A stretch of DNA of 5,995 bases, taken from Sulfurovum sp. (GTDB lineage: Bacteria; Campylobacterota; Campylobacteria; Campylobacterales; Sulfurovaceae). Shown piece after piece: positions 1 to 5,360 of the stretch. The notes beneath the pieces were generated by a model, which had not been told where the DNA came from, made no database searches, and was given only the letters and a program-made list of their open reading frames with translations. The DNA is taken from assembly GCA_027083995.1 (NCBI GenBank), contig JALWME010000054.1, positions 1 to 5,995 on the forward strand. The letters run 5' to 3'. How positions within the stretch are numbered: the first letter of the stretch is position 1; each line of letters opens with the position of its first letter. Made by a program: the position numbers and the translations under genes.

Positions 1-231
1 ACTATGCAAACAGAGTTAGGGCAGATGGGTCTCTTAGATAAAAGCCGTACCAACAATACAAACCTCATAGACCTATTGGAATTTTCAAACGCACTTTTGC
101 TGGCTCCAAGTATTATCTCCACTGCTATCGCCAGAGATGAAAGCCGTGGAGCTCACTATAAGATAGGATTTGAAGCACAAGATGATAAAAATTTTTCCAA
201 ACATCTTACACTACAAAGAAAAAAGGCTTAA
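1..231 (+). CDS. sdhA: Succinate dehydrogenase/fumarate reductase flavoprotein subunit, C-terminal end (partial)
   Basis: The gene is open from the first base of the window; only the last 76 codons are present, and the 5' part lies outside. This flavoprotein subunit carries FAD and the succinate/fumarate site of complex II-type enzymes. The visible part has the family's C-terminal helical segment (NLIDLLEFSNALLLA) followed by the hallmark ESRGAHYK, which in SdhA/FrdA is usually followed by a short acidic and basic tail, as here. L-aspartate oxidase (NadB) has a related ESRG motif, but the iron-sulfur subunit gene beginning one base after the stop makes a complex II-type flavoprotein much more likely. 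The enzyme class (classical SQR/QFR or a methylmenaquinol:fumarate reductase-like type) cannot be read from this fragment alone; the cluster motifs of the next gene bear on it. Family assignment is firm, direction of catalysis is not. Confidence 0.88.
   Translation, partial: TMQTELGQMGLLDKSRTNNTNLIDLLEFSNALLLAPSIISTAIARDESRGAHYKIGFEAQDDKNFSKHLTLQRKKA
220..226 (+). promoter_or_regulatory. Ribosome binding site of sdhB (decides start)
   Basis: The AAAAAGG core ends 6 nt before the ATG at 233 and lies inside the last codons of sdhA, whose stop is one base before that ATG. It supports 233 rather than the in-frame ATG at 170 and implies translational coupling of the two subunits. Confidence 0.7.
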
Positions 232-232
232 T

Positions 233-949
233 ATGCAAATAAACATCTTACGTTCTCAAACCAACACAATACAAACCTATACCCTTCCCAAGGAAGCAAT
301 GACACTACTTAATGCTCTTACCTATATCAAAGCCACTACAGATGCTACACTTACATTTACCGCAGGATGTCGTGCATCTGTATGTGGCATCTGTGCCGTA
401 CGTGTCAATGGAAAAGAGAAGCTCTCTTGTGCTTACAAAGTGCAAGATGGCGATGTAGTAGAACCACTACTCTACCATCCAGTACTTCGTGACCTTAAAG
501 TTGATAAAAACAAAGCCAAAAATACTTTAGTCAAATCTACAGCATGGCTACACACTTTTCAAGAGGCTTCACCCACCCCTAAAGATGAAAAACTTACAGA
601 GCATCAAACAGACTGCATACTCTGTGACTCCTGCTACTCTGCCTGTCCTGTCTATGCAGTTAACCCTGACTTTTTAGGTCCTTTTGCACTCACGCGTGTA
701 TATAGATATAGTGTTGATAAGCGTGAAAACAGTAACAAAAAGATGATAGACAACATCCAAACCAATGGTATTTGGGATTGTACCTTATGTGGGGAATGCA
801 CCCTTGCCTGCCCAAAAGGCATAGACCCAAAAATGGACATTATGATGTTACGTGGAGAGTCTTTAAAACAGGGACATACAGACCCTGGCTTTGCAAATCA
901 GAGTTTCGGTGAACCAAATTTTGGTTTTGACCCCAATGTAGGGTTTTAG
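233..949 (+). CDS. sdhB: Succinate dehydrogenase/fumarate reductase iron-sulfur subunit, non-classical cysteine pattern
   Basis: This 238-residue electron-transfer subunit passes electrons between the flavoprotein and the quinone-side subunit. Three cluster motifs are visible. The plant-type [2Fe-2S] set is C46-x4-C51-x2-C54-x11-C66, with the same spacing as E. coli FrdB. A ferredoxin-type set follows at C128-x2-C131-x2-C134-x3-C138-P. A second set lies at C183-x2-C186-x2-C189-x3-C193-P. Classical SdhB/FrdB lacks the cysteine equivalent to C186 and binds [3Fe-4S] there; its presence predicts a second [4Fe-4S], as described for SdhE-type enzymes (Sulfolobus, Campylobacter/Wolinella Mfr). The tail after residue 219 is rich in Phe, Asn and Gly. 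The start at 233 is chosen because AAAAAGG lies 6 nt upstream and the [2Fe-2S] domain begins directly; an in-frame ATG at 170 would add 21 residues inside sdhA. No membrane or SdhE-like subunit gene follows, so it must lie upstream or elsewhere. Confidence 0.93.
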   Translation: MQINILRSQTNTIQTYTLPKEAMTLLNALTYIKATTDATLTFTAGCRASVCGICAVRVNGKEKLSCAYKVQDGDVVEPLLYHPVLRDLKVDKNKAKNTLVKSTAWLHTFQEASPTPKDEKLTEHQTDCILCDSCYSACPVYAVNPDFLGPFALTRVYRYSVDKRENSNKKMIDNIQTNGIWDCTLCGECTLACPKGIDPKMDIMMLRGESLKQGHTDPGFANQSFGEPNFGFDPNVGF

Positions 950-1650
950 TGATTTTTAACAAAATCAAAAGCTGCATCTTCATCAAAATAATATCGTAAT
1001 TTATTCACTACCAATCCACCTATGATACTTTTAGCATAAAGAAAATCAGGTTCTTTTTTATACATAGTGTGTATGATTTTCATATCCGATAACTCTAAAG
1101 TAAGATTATTGTCTTCAAAAACATAAGGCATTTTGACTGGTGTTGACATCTTTTTGAGTGGATTATATATCACATATGCTTTTTCAAAAACCATCTTAAC
1201 TACACGGTCTTGCAAATGCTTAGGGCCTTTTTCATAACATAAATAGATCGTTTTGTCTGCTAAAAGTTCTTGTGCATTAATATCTTGTATTTTCTCAGGA
1301 GTTTTTACTTCTTTCGTTTTGGTCACCATAGGAGAAACTTTTCTAACAGTTTTTTGTATCACTTTTGCAACCTTCACTTGCTTCCTGGAGATAAAAGCAT
1401 CTTTAAAGACACTTTTGTAGACATGTAAAGCATTTCTGGCATCTTTGTTAGAAGGTAAAATGGCATGTGCATAGTAGAGATGTTGTTTTTTTTCTATCAA
1501 AATACTTTTTCGATATTTAGCACTTTTAATCTTGGCAATATTCGCTCGCAGATTTTTAACATTTTTATACACACCTATTTTCACATCATAGGCTCCAAAG
1601 AGCATATGTGTATAGAAAAATATTATAAAGAGACTAAAAAACTTTTTCAT
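946..1650 (-). CDS. Secreted protein with SPOR-like N-terminal region, function unknown
   Basis: I do not recognise this 234-residue protein as a named family. It opens with a clear Sec signal peptide (MKKFF, a hydrophobic run to about residue 18, probable cleavage after A20). Residues 21-89 have a SPOR-like look: a first strand YDVKIGVYKN, helix NLRANIAKIKS, a strand with YYAHAIL, helix NKDARNALHVYKSVF, and the end DAFI. SPOR domains bind denuded peptidoglycan. A basic Lys/Val-rich linker spans about 90-125. Residues 126-234 form a second region rich in alternating beta-type segments (TIYLCYEK, KMVFEKAYVIYNPL, NLTLELSDMKIIHTMY), possibly a small beta-barrel fold. No catalytic motif is apparent. 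It starts 2 nt after the leuC stop on the same strand, with only a weak purine-rich stretch (AGAGAT) upstream, so it is probably translated by coupling to leuC. Its stop overlaps the sdhB stop from the opposite strand by 4 nt. That it is a real gene is well supported; the SPOR call is a pattern judgement. Confidence 0.75.
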   Translation of the reverse strand: MKKFFSLFIIFFYTHMLFGAYDVKIGVYKNVKNLRANIAKIKSAKYRKSILIEKKQHLYYAHAILPSNKDARNALHVYKSVFKDAFISRKQVKVAKVIQKTVRKVSPMVTKTKEVKTPEKIQDINAQELLADKTIYLCYEKGPKHLQDRVVKMVFEKAYVIYNPLKKMSTPVKMPYVFEDNNLTLELSDMKIIHTMYKKEPDFLYAKSIIGGLVVNKLRYYFDEDAAFDFVKNH

Positions 1651-1652
1651 TA

Positions 1653-2933
1653 CTAGATATCTCTAGGGTCAACTATCTTACCCGCTATGGCACTTGCAGC
1701 AGCTACTGCTGAGTTGGCTAAGTATATCTCAGAAGTTCTAGCTCCCATACGCCCAACAAAGTTACGGTTGGTGGTGGCTACACATCGTTCACCATCACCC
1801 AGTATACCCATGTAGCCACCCAAACAGGCACCACAGGTTGGGTTAGAGACCACAGCTCCAGCATTGATAAGAATATCCATCAAGCCCTCTTCTTGTGCTT
1901 GAAGAAGTATCTTTTGCGTAGCAGGAGTAACTATCATACGTGTATGACGTGCTACTCTGTTGCCTTTCATAATCTTCGCAGCGATGCGTAAGTCTTCTAT
2001 ACGTCCATTGGTGCAAGAGCCTATCATGACCTGGTCTATTTTAAGATCATCTTCTACTGCCTGCTCTACTGGTTTACCATTTGATGGTAAAAAAGGGTAA
2101 GCAATGACAGGGCTAAGAGTAGATGTATCTATACGAATAGTCTGGCAATATACAGCATCTTCATCTGCATAATGTATCTTAGGTTCTGCTCTAAGACCAC
2201 CATTGATTTCTGCTCTCTCATCTAAATAAGTTTGTGTCACCTCATCTACAGCAAAAATACCATTTTTTGCCCCTGCCTCAATAACCATATTGGCTATAGA
2301 AAATCTATCTGCCATACCTAGGTATTGTACAGCATCTCCTGTAAACTCTATGGCTTTATAGAGTGCTCCATCTACACCTATCTGACGAATGAGTTCCAAG
2401 ATGATGTCTTTCCCATAGATATGTTTTCCTGGTTTACCTGTAAGTTCTACTTTGATAGTCTCAGGTACTTTAAACCAGTTACCCCCAGTAATCATACCAA
2501 AAGCAAGATCCGTACTTCCCATACCTGTAGAAAATGCACCCAATGCACCATGCGTACAGGTATGTGAGTCTGCACCGATGATAACATCTCCTGGAAGCAC
2601 TAGTCCTTTTTCTGGAAGTAAGGCATGTTCTATACCCATATCTTTTTCATCAAAAAAGTACTTAAGGTCATGTTTATAGGCAAACTCTCTACTTATTTTT
2701 GCTTGATTTGCTGACGCGATATCTTTTGCTGGGATGTAGTGATCCATTACCAATGCAAAAGAGTCTGGTCTTGCCAACTTTGCAGCACCACTCTCTTCAA
2801 ATGCTTTAATGGAGATAGGCGTAGTAATGTCATTACCTATAATCATATCGATGTCTACTCTTACAATCTCCCCTGCTTTTACCTCACGACCTGCATGTTC
2901 TGAAAATATCTTTTCTGTCATTGTTTGTGCCAT
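1653..2933 (-). CDS. leuC: 3-isopropylmalate dehydratase large subunit
   Basis: This is the large subunit of isopropylmalate isomerase, which interconverts 2- and 3-isopropylmalate in leucine biosynthesis, using a [4Fe-4S] cluster and the small subunit LeuD. The protein has 426 residues, the usual size of the archaeal/HACN-like LeuC type (about 420) rather than the 466-residue E. coli type. Aconitase-superfamily marks are in order: MDHY at 63-66, ADSHTCTHG at 121-129, GSCTNGR at 305-311 with cluster ligand C307, NPTCGAC at 364-370 with ligands C367 and C370, and TTNRNFVGRMG at 387-397. The start at 2933 is chosen because AGAAGGA lies 6 nt before it and MAQTMTEKIF matches the typical LeuC beginning; a GTG at 2951 would add six residues covering the ribosome binding site. 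leuD and leuB are not in the window. Homoaconitase or a related HACN substrate is possible from the large subunit alone, because LeuD largely sets specificity. Confidence 0.93.
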   Translation of the reverse strand: MAQTMTEKIFSEHAGREVKAGEIVRVDIDMIIGNDITTPISIKAFEESGAAKLARPDSFALVMDHYIPAKDIASANQAKISREFAYKHDLKYFFDEKDMGIEHALLPEKGLVLPGDVIIGADSHTCTHGALGAFSTGMGSTDLAFGMITGGNWFKVPETIKVELTGKPGKHIYGKDIILELIRQIGVDGALYKAIEFTGDAVQYLGMADRFSIANMVIEAGAKNGIFAVDEVTQTYLDERAEINGGLRAEPKIHYADEDAVYCQTIRIDTSTLSPVIAYPFLPSNGKPVEQAVEDDLKIDQVMIGSCTNGRIEDLRIAAKIMKGNRVARHTRMIVTPATQKILLQAQEEGLMDILINAGAVVSNPTCGACLGGYMGILGDGERCVATTNRNFVGRMGARTSEIYLANSAVAAASAIAGKIVDPRDI

Positions 2934-2939
2934 AGCATA

Positions 2940-2946
2940 TCCTTCT
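2940..2946 (-). promoter_or_regulatory. Ribosome binding site of leuC (decides start)
   Basis: AGAAGGA on the minus strand ends 6 nt before the ATG at 2933. The alternative in-frame GTG at 2951 lies upstream of this site and has no comparable sequence before it, so 2933 is the better start. Confidence 0.75.
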
Positions 2947-2978
2947 TGCACCTATACTGTGCCTGTATAATTAGGCGA

Positions 2979-2984
2979 ATTATA
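2979..2984 (-). promoter_or_regulatory. Probable -10 element of the leuC promoter
   Basis: The minus strand carries a perfect TATAAT preceded by a T-rich stretch (AATTTTATTTCGC), the pattern of vegetative promoters in Campylobacterota, where the -35 box is usually replaced by T-rich periodic sequence. A start near 2972 would give a leader of about 40 nt, with the leuC ribosome binding site at its end. It would drive leuC and the coupled downstream gene. Confidence 0.6.
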
Positions 2985-2998
2985 GCGAAATAAAATTA

Positions 2999-3007
2999 TG
3001 CTAGAAT
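2999..3007 (+). promoter_or_regulatory. Probable extended -10 element for the rqcH-like gene
   Basis: TGCTAGAAT matches an extended -10 (TGn followed by TAGAAT) on the plus strand, with an A/T-rich stretch upstream. Transcription starting near 3014 would give a leader of about 62 nt containing both hairpins described separately. A second, less well placed TATAAT lies at 2966-2971. The element sits only 14 nt from the leuC -10 on the other strand, so the two divergent promoters probably overlap. Confidence 0.45.
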
Positions 3008-3030
3008 TTCAGAACTAAAATCTAAACCTC

Positions 3031-3055
3031 ATTCCCATCCGTTCTCAGTGGGAAC
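3031..3055 (+). repeat. Short palindrome with TTCCCA/TGGGAA arms, REP-like
   Basis: TTCCCA at 3032-3037 is the exact inverse complement of TGGGAA at 3049-3054; the stem gains a G-T pair (3038/3048) and leaves a 9-nt loop. The GTTC at 3041-3044 could alternatively pair with GAAC at 3052-3055. Its GC-rich arms stand out from the AT-rich surroundings and resemble the short CATTCCCA...TGGGAACG palindromes scattered in many proteobacterial genomes. No T-run follows, so it is not a normal intrinsic terminator. Whether it is a dispersed repeat or a private leader structure cannot be told from one copy. Confidence 0.5.
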
Positions 3056-3058
3056 GAA

Positions 3059-3070
3059 AGCCAAAGGGCT
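3059..3070 (+). promoter_or_regulatory. Small hairpin enclosing the ribosome binding site of the rqcH-like gene
   Basis: AGCC (3059-3062) can pair with GGCT (3067-3070) around a 4-nt AAAG loop. The only Shine-Dalgarno candidate, AAAGG at 3063-3067, with 8 nt to the ATG at 3076, spans the loop and the first stem base. The 4-bp stem is weak alone but lies 3 nt after the larger palindrome, so the leader may affect translation. This is an inference from base pairing only. Confidence 0.3.
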
Positions 3071-3075
3071 CATAT

Positions 3076-4419
3076 ATGAAATTATACGAACTACAAGCCA
3101 TTGCCACACGTCTAAACGACTTTACATTCATAAACAGGGCAAAACGCATTGAAGACAATACGATTGAAATTACCTTTGATAAAAGAGAAAGCTATTTTTT
3201 TACTATGACAAGAGGACACAGTTTTATCTGCAAAGCACCTAGTCAAAGACCGCTACAAGGCTATAATGCTCCTTTTGATACACTACTGCATACCCTACTC
3301 TCTGGTTCTAAACTCATAGCTGTTGATGTACCAAATGGTGATAGGATATTACGTTTTAATATTACCCCAAAAAGCAGTTACAAAGACAAAATCATTTATC
3401 TACAACTAGAATTTACAGGCAAAAATACCAATGCCATACTCATCGATGAAAATGAAGTCATCATAGAAGCACTTAGACATATAGATACAGACAGCTCTTT
3501 TAGAATAGTTCGTCCAGGTATGGAGCTTCTGGCTATTCCTCCTTTTGAACGCAAAGAGGAGACACAAGAGATAGACAACATTGATAATTATCTGGAGCAA
3601 AAGTTTACAGATATCCAAACTAAAAAACTACAAGCAATGAAAAAACAAAAATGCTCTACCATTTCTAAAAAAATCAAAAAAATTGAACAACTCTTAAACA
3701 AGCTTCCTAACAAAGAAAAACTTGAAAAACAATCCTCTGAATTTAAAGAAATGGCTAACCTCATCTTATCAAACCTATATCAGATTAAACCCTATGATAC
3801 TGAGCTTAAAACATATGATTTCCAAGGAGAGGAAGTTACTATAGCTCTACCTAAAAATACAAAAGTAAATCGTATGCCTGATTACTATTTTAACCTCTCA
3901 AAACGTGCCAAATCCAAAGCAAAGAATGTGCACATAGAAAAGGAAAACCTCTCATCCAAGATGGCTTTTTATGAAAATATCTACCATGCCTTACAACAGG
4001 CAAATGCACCCTATGAGCTTGAACTTCTTGTACCAAAACGTGCCAAGTCTCTGCGTAAAAAAGAGAAGTTAAGAGAGGGAGAACTCTTTTGGATAGAAGA
4101 CTATAAGGTATTTGTAGGTCGCAACACTAACGAAAACCAAAAACTCCTTGCTATTGCCAAAGCCAATGATTTATGGATGCACATAAGAGATCTGCCTTCA
4201 TCACATGTTATCATACGCACCGACAAACAAAACCTACCAGACTCAGTTATACAGGCAGCAGCAAAGCTATGTGTAGATTTTTCTGTCAAAAATGCAGGGG
4301 ACTATGAAGTAGACTATACCAAACGTAAATTTGTCAAAGTCCAAGAAGGATCAAGCGTCTTATACAACAAATATGACACTATCAAAGTTACAAAAGAAGG
4401 TGTGGAAATACGACTCTAA
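3076..4419 (+). CDS. rqcH: RqcH/NFACT family ribosome-associated quality control protein (often named fibronectin-binding protein)
   Basis: Bacterial RqcH binds obstructed 50S subunits carrying peptidyl-tRNA and recruits tRNA-Ala to add C-terminal alanine tails that mark the stalled chain for proteolysis. Family parts are in order: NFACT-N domain at about 1-155, with the Asp-Arg pair important for RqcH function visible as D89-R90 (NGDRILRF); a Lys-rich coiled-coil region from about 170-235 and again near 285-335; and the NFACT-R domain at about 337-440 (VGRN 347-350, NDLWMHIRDLPSSHV 364-378, AAAKL 394-398, VDYTKRKFVKV 412-422). The usual PGSHV core reads PSSHV here. At 447 residues it is well short of the roughly 570 of B. 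subtilis RqcH; the helix-hairpin-helix part between NFACT-N and the coiled coil seems to be absent. Helicobacter and Campylobacter homologues have a similar short length. The old adhesin label comes from streptococcal homologues; there is no signal peptide. Activity in alanine tailing is inferred, not shown. Confidence 0.88.
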   Translation: MKLYELQAIATRLNDFTFINRAKRIEDNTIEITFDKRESYFFTMTRGHSFICKAPSQRPLQGYNAPFDTLLHTLLSGSKLIAVDVPNGDRILRFNITPKSSYKDKIIYLQLEFTGKNTNAILIDENEVIIEALRHIDTDSSFRIVRPGMELLAIPPFERKEETQEIDNIDNYLEQKFTDIQTKKLQAMKKQKCSTISKKIKKIEQLLNKLPNKEKLEKQSSEFKEMANLILSNLYQIKPYDTELKTYDFQGEEVTIALPKNTKVNRMPDYYFNLSKRAKSKAKNVHIEKENLSSKMAFYENIYHALQQANAPYELELLVPKRAKSLRKKEKLREGELFWIEDYKVFVGRNTNENQKLLAIAKANDLWMHIRDLPSSHVIIRTDKQNLPDSVIQAAAKLCVDFSVKNAGDYEVDYTKRKFVKVQEGSSVLYNKYDTIKVTKEGVEIRL

Positions 4420-4428
4420 CGCAAAGCA

Positions 4429-4437
4429 TGCTATAAT
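4429..4437 (+). promoter_or_regulatory. Extended -10 promoter element for cdsA
   Basis: TGCTATAAT is a perfect extended -10 within the 48-nt gap between the rqcH-like stop and cdsA. A start near 4444 would leave a leader of about 24 nt carrying AGGAG at 4453-4457, 10 nt before the ATG. This suggests cdsA and the genes after it have their own promoter and need not rely on readthrough. Confidence 0.6.
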
Positions 4438-4467
4438 CACTTACGCTAAAATAGGAGAACCCAACAG

Positions 4468-5223
4468 ATGAAAACCTTAACTTCCATACAACAACGCTGG
4501 CTCACAGGTATAGGCTTGCTAGCCTTAGTAGGTTTCATCGGTTGGATTGACAACTTTTTTGTAATGTGGGCTTTTTTAGGTACTATATATATCTTTTCTT
4601 TTTATGAGGCAATGAAACTTTTCAAACTTTCTTCTTCAGGGGCATATGTTTGGGCTGTACTTTTATGGCTTATCGCATATTTCTACCCAAACCCAGACGA
4701 TTTGTTTTTTCTTATTGCCATCATATTTGCAGCAAGTCTAGCATACTTGCACAACTTTGACAAACGTCTCATATTGCCTTTTCTTTATCCTGTTTCTGGC
4801 ATATTCTTCTTTTTGATTCTCTACCAGGATTTTGGTATACAGGCTATGTTATGGCTACTTGTGACTGTAGCACTTACAGATGTAGGTGCATTTTTTACAG
4901 GAAAAGCCATAGGGAAAACGAAATTCTCTGATACCTCTCCCAATAAAACACTTGAAGGTGTATTTGGTGGTATCTTTATTGCCACACTTTTAGGTACCTA
5001 TATTGGCCTATATATTGCACCTTTTTGGACTGCTCTTATTGTGACACTGGTTACAGCTACTGCTTCCATATTTGGTGACCTGTTTGAATCCTACCTTAAG
5101 CGTGAAGCTAATGTAAAAGACTCTGGAGATATTTTACCAGGTCATGGTGGTATACTAGATAGAATCGATGGCTATCTGTTTGGTGCACCGATGATGGTTA
5201 TTGCTTTACGAGCGTTTTTATAA
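4468..5223 (+). CDS. cdsA: Phosphatidate cytidylyltransferase (CDP-diacylglycerol synthase)
   Basis: This enzyme condenses CTP and phosphatidic acid to CDP-diacylglycerol and pyrophosphate in the inner membrane, the branch point to phosphatidylethanolamine and phosphatidylglycerol. It has 251 residues, slightly below the 285 of E. coli CdsA and normal for Campylobacterota. Hydrophobic segments fill most of the chain (roughly 12-27, 30-48, 57-73, 78-95, 101-119, 125-145, 166-185, 187-205 and 236-250). Conserved residues include LTDVGAFFTG (136-145), SPNKTLEG (157-164), and the CDS signature from S200 to D234, with FGDLFES, K211-R212, K217-D218, PGHGG (224-228) and D231-R232-x-D234, which bind metal and substrate. 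Start: AGGAG lies 10 nt upstream and the basic N-terminus before the first membrane helix is typical. It lies directly ahead of the dxr region, an order also known in Helicobacter and Campylobacter. Confidence 0.95.
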   Translation: MKTLTSIQQRWLTGIGLLALVGFIGWIDNFFVMWAFLGTIYIFSFYEAMKLFKLSSSGAYVWAVLLWLIAYFYPNPDDLFFLIAIIFAASLAYLHNFDKRLILPFLYPVSGIFFFLILYQDFGIQAMLWLLVTVALTDVGAFFTGKAIGKTKFSDTSPNKTLEGVFGGIFIATLLGTYIGLYIAPFWTALIVTLVTATASIFGDLFESYLKREANVKDSGDILPGHGGILDRIDGYLFGAPMMVIALRAFL

Positions 5224-5240
5224 ATTTATTAGGACGTAAA

Positions 5241-5360
5241 ATGAGCATACAATTTGTAAAGCAAATTTTATCCATACCTGCACAAGCACATTTTACCACA
5301 TTGATACTCTGTCAACTTCAGCAGTCGGATTATTCAACTGATTGGATTTCATATGACTAG
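5241..5360 (+). CDS. Possible small protein of 39 residues between cdsA and dxr
   Basis: An ATG at 5241 is preceded by AGGA at 5231-5234 with a 6-nt spacer, a better ribosome binding site than that of dxr itself. The frame runs 39 codons to a TAG at 5358-5360, overlapping the first 8 nt of dxr (start at 5353). The predicted peptide begins [10 protein letters not shown], has a short non-polar centre (FTTLILC, 18-24) and an acidic, aromatic end ([10 protein letters not shown]). It has no signal peptide, no convincing membrane helix and no family I recognise. It could be a genuine small gene, a leader peptide coupling translation into dxr, or a chance frame in a 129-nt gap. The ribosome binding site and the overlapping ATGACTAG junction favour translation; nothing in the peptide itself proves it. 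Confidence 0.4.
   Translation: MSIQFVKQILSIPAQAHFTTLILCQLQQSDYSTDWISYD

Noticed and set aside
170..232. In-frame ATG at 170 as an earlier sdhB start
   Set aside because: It would add 21 residues lying wholly inside sdhA with no ribosome binding site, whereas 233 has AAAAAGG 6 nt upstream and begins right at the [2Fe-2S] domain.
652..840. Minus-strand open frame inside sdhB, and similar short frames at 1465-1656, 2325-2567, 2452-2679, 3396-3618 and 4101-4289
   Set aside because: All lie within well-supported genes on the other strand or in another frame, their peptides show no recognisable features, and none has a convincing ribosome binding site.
912..926. Inverted repeat AACCAAA/TTTGGTT at the end of sdhB, considered as a terminator
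   Set aside because: It is inside the coding sequence, effectively a 5-bp stem, with only two T's after it; it probably reflects the Phe/Asn-rich codons.
950..967. Perfect 7-bp inverted repeat TGATTTT/AAAATCA right after the sdhB stop, considered as a bidirectional terminator
   Set aside because: The stem has a single G-C pair, it lies in the coding end of the opposite gene, and no T-run follows on either strand.
1653..1666. CTAG-flanked near-palindrome at the leuC/SPOR-like gene junction, considered as an operator
   Set aside because: The arms are not symmetric, and the sequence is the end of the leuC coding region; nothing else supports a binding site.
2934..2951. GTG at 2951 as the leuC start
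   Set aside because: The extra six codons cover the AGAAGGA ribosome binding site of the ATG at 2933, and MAQTM is the usual LeuC beginning.
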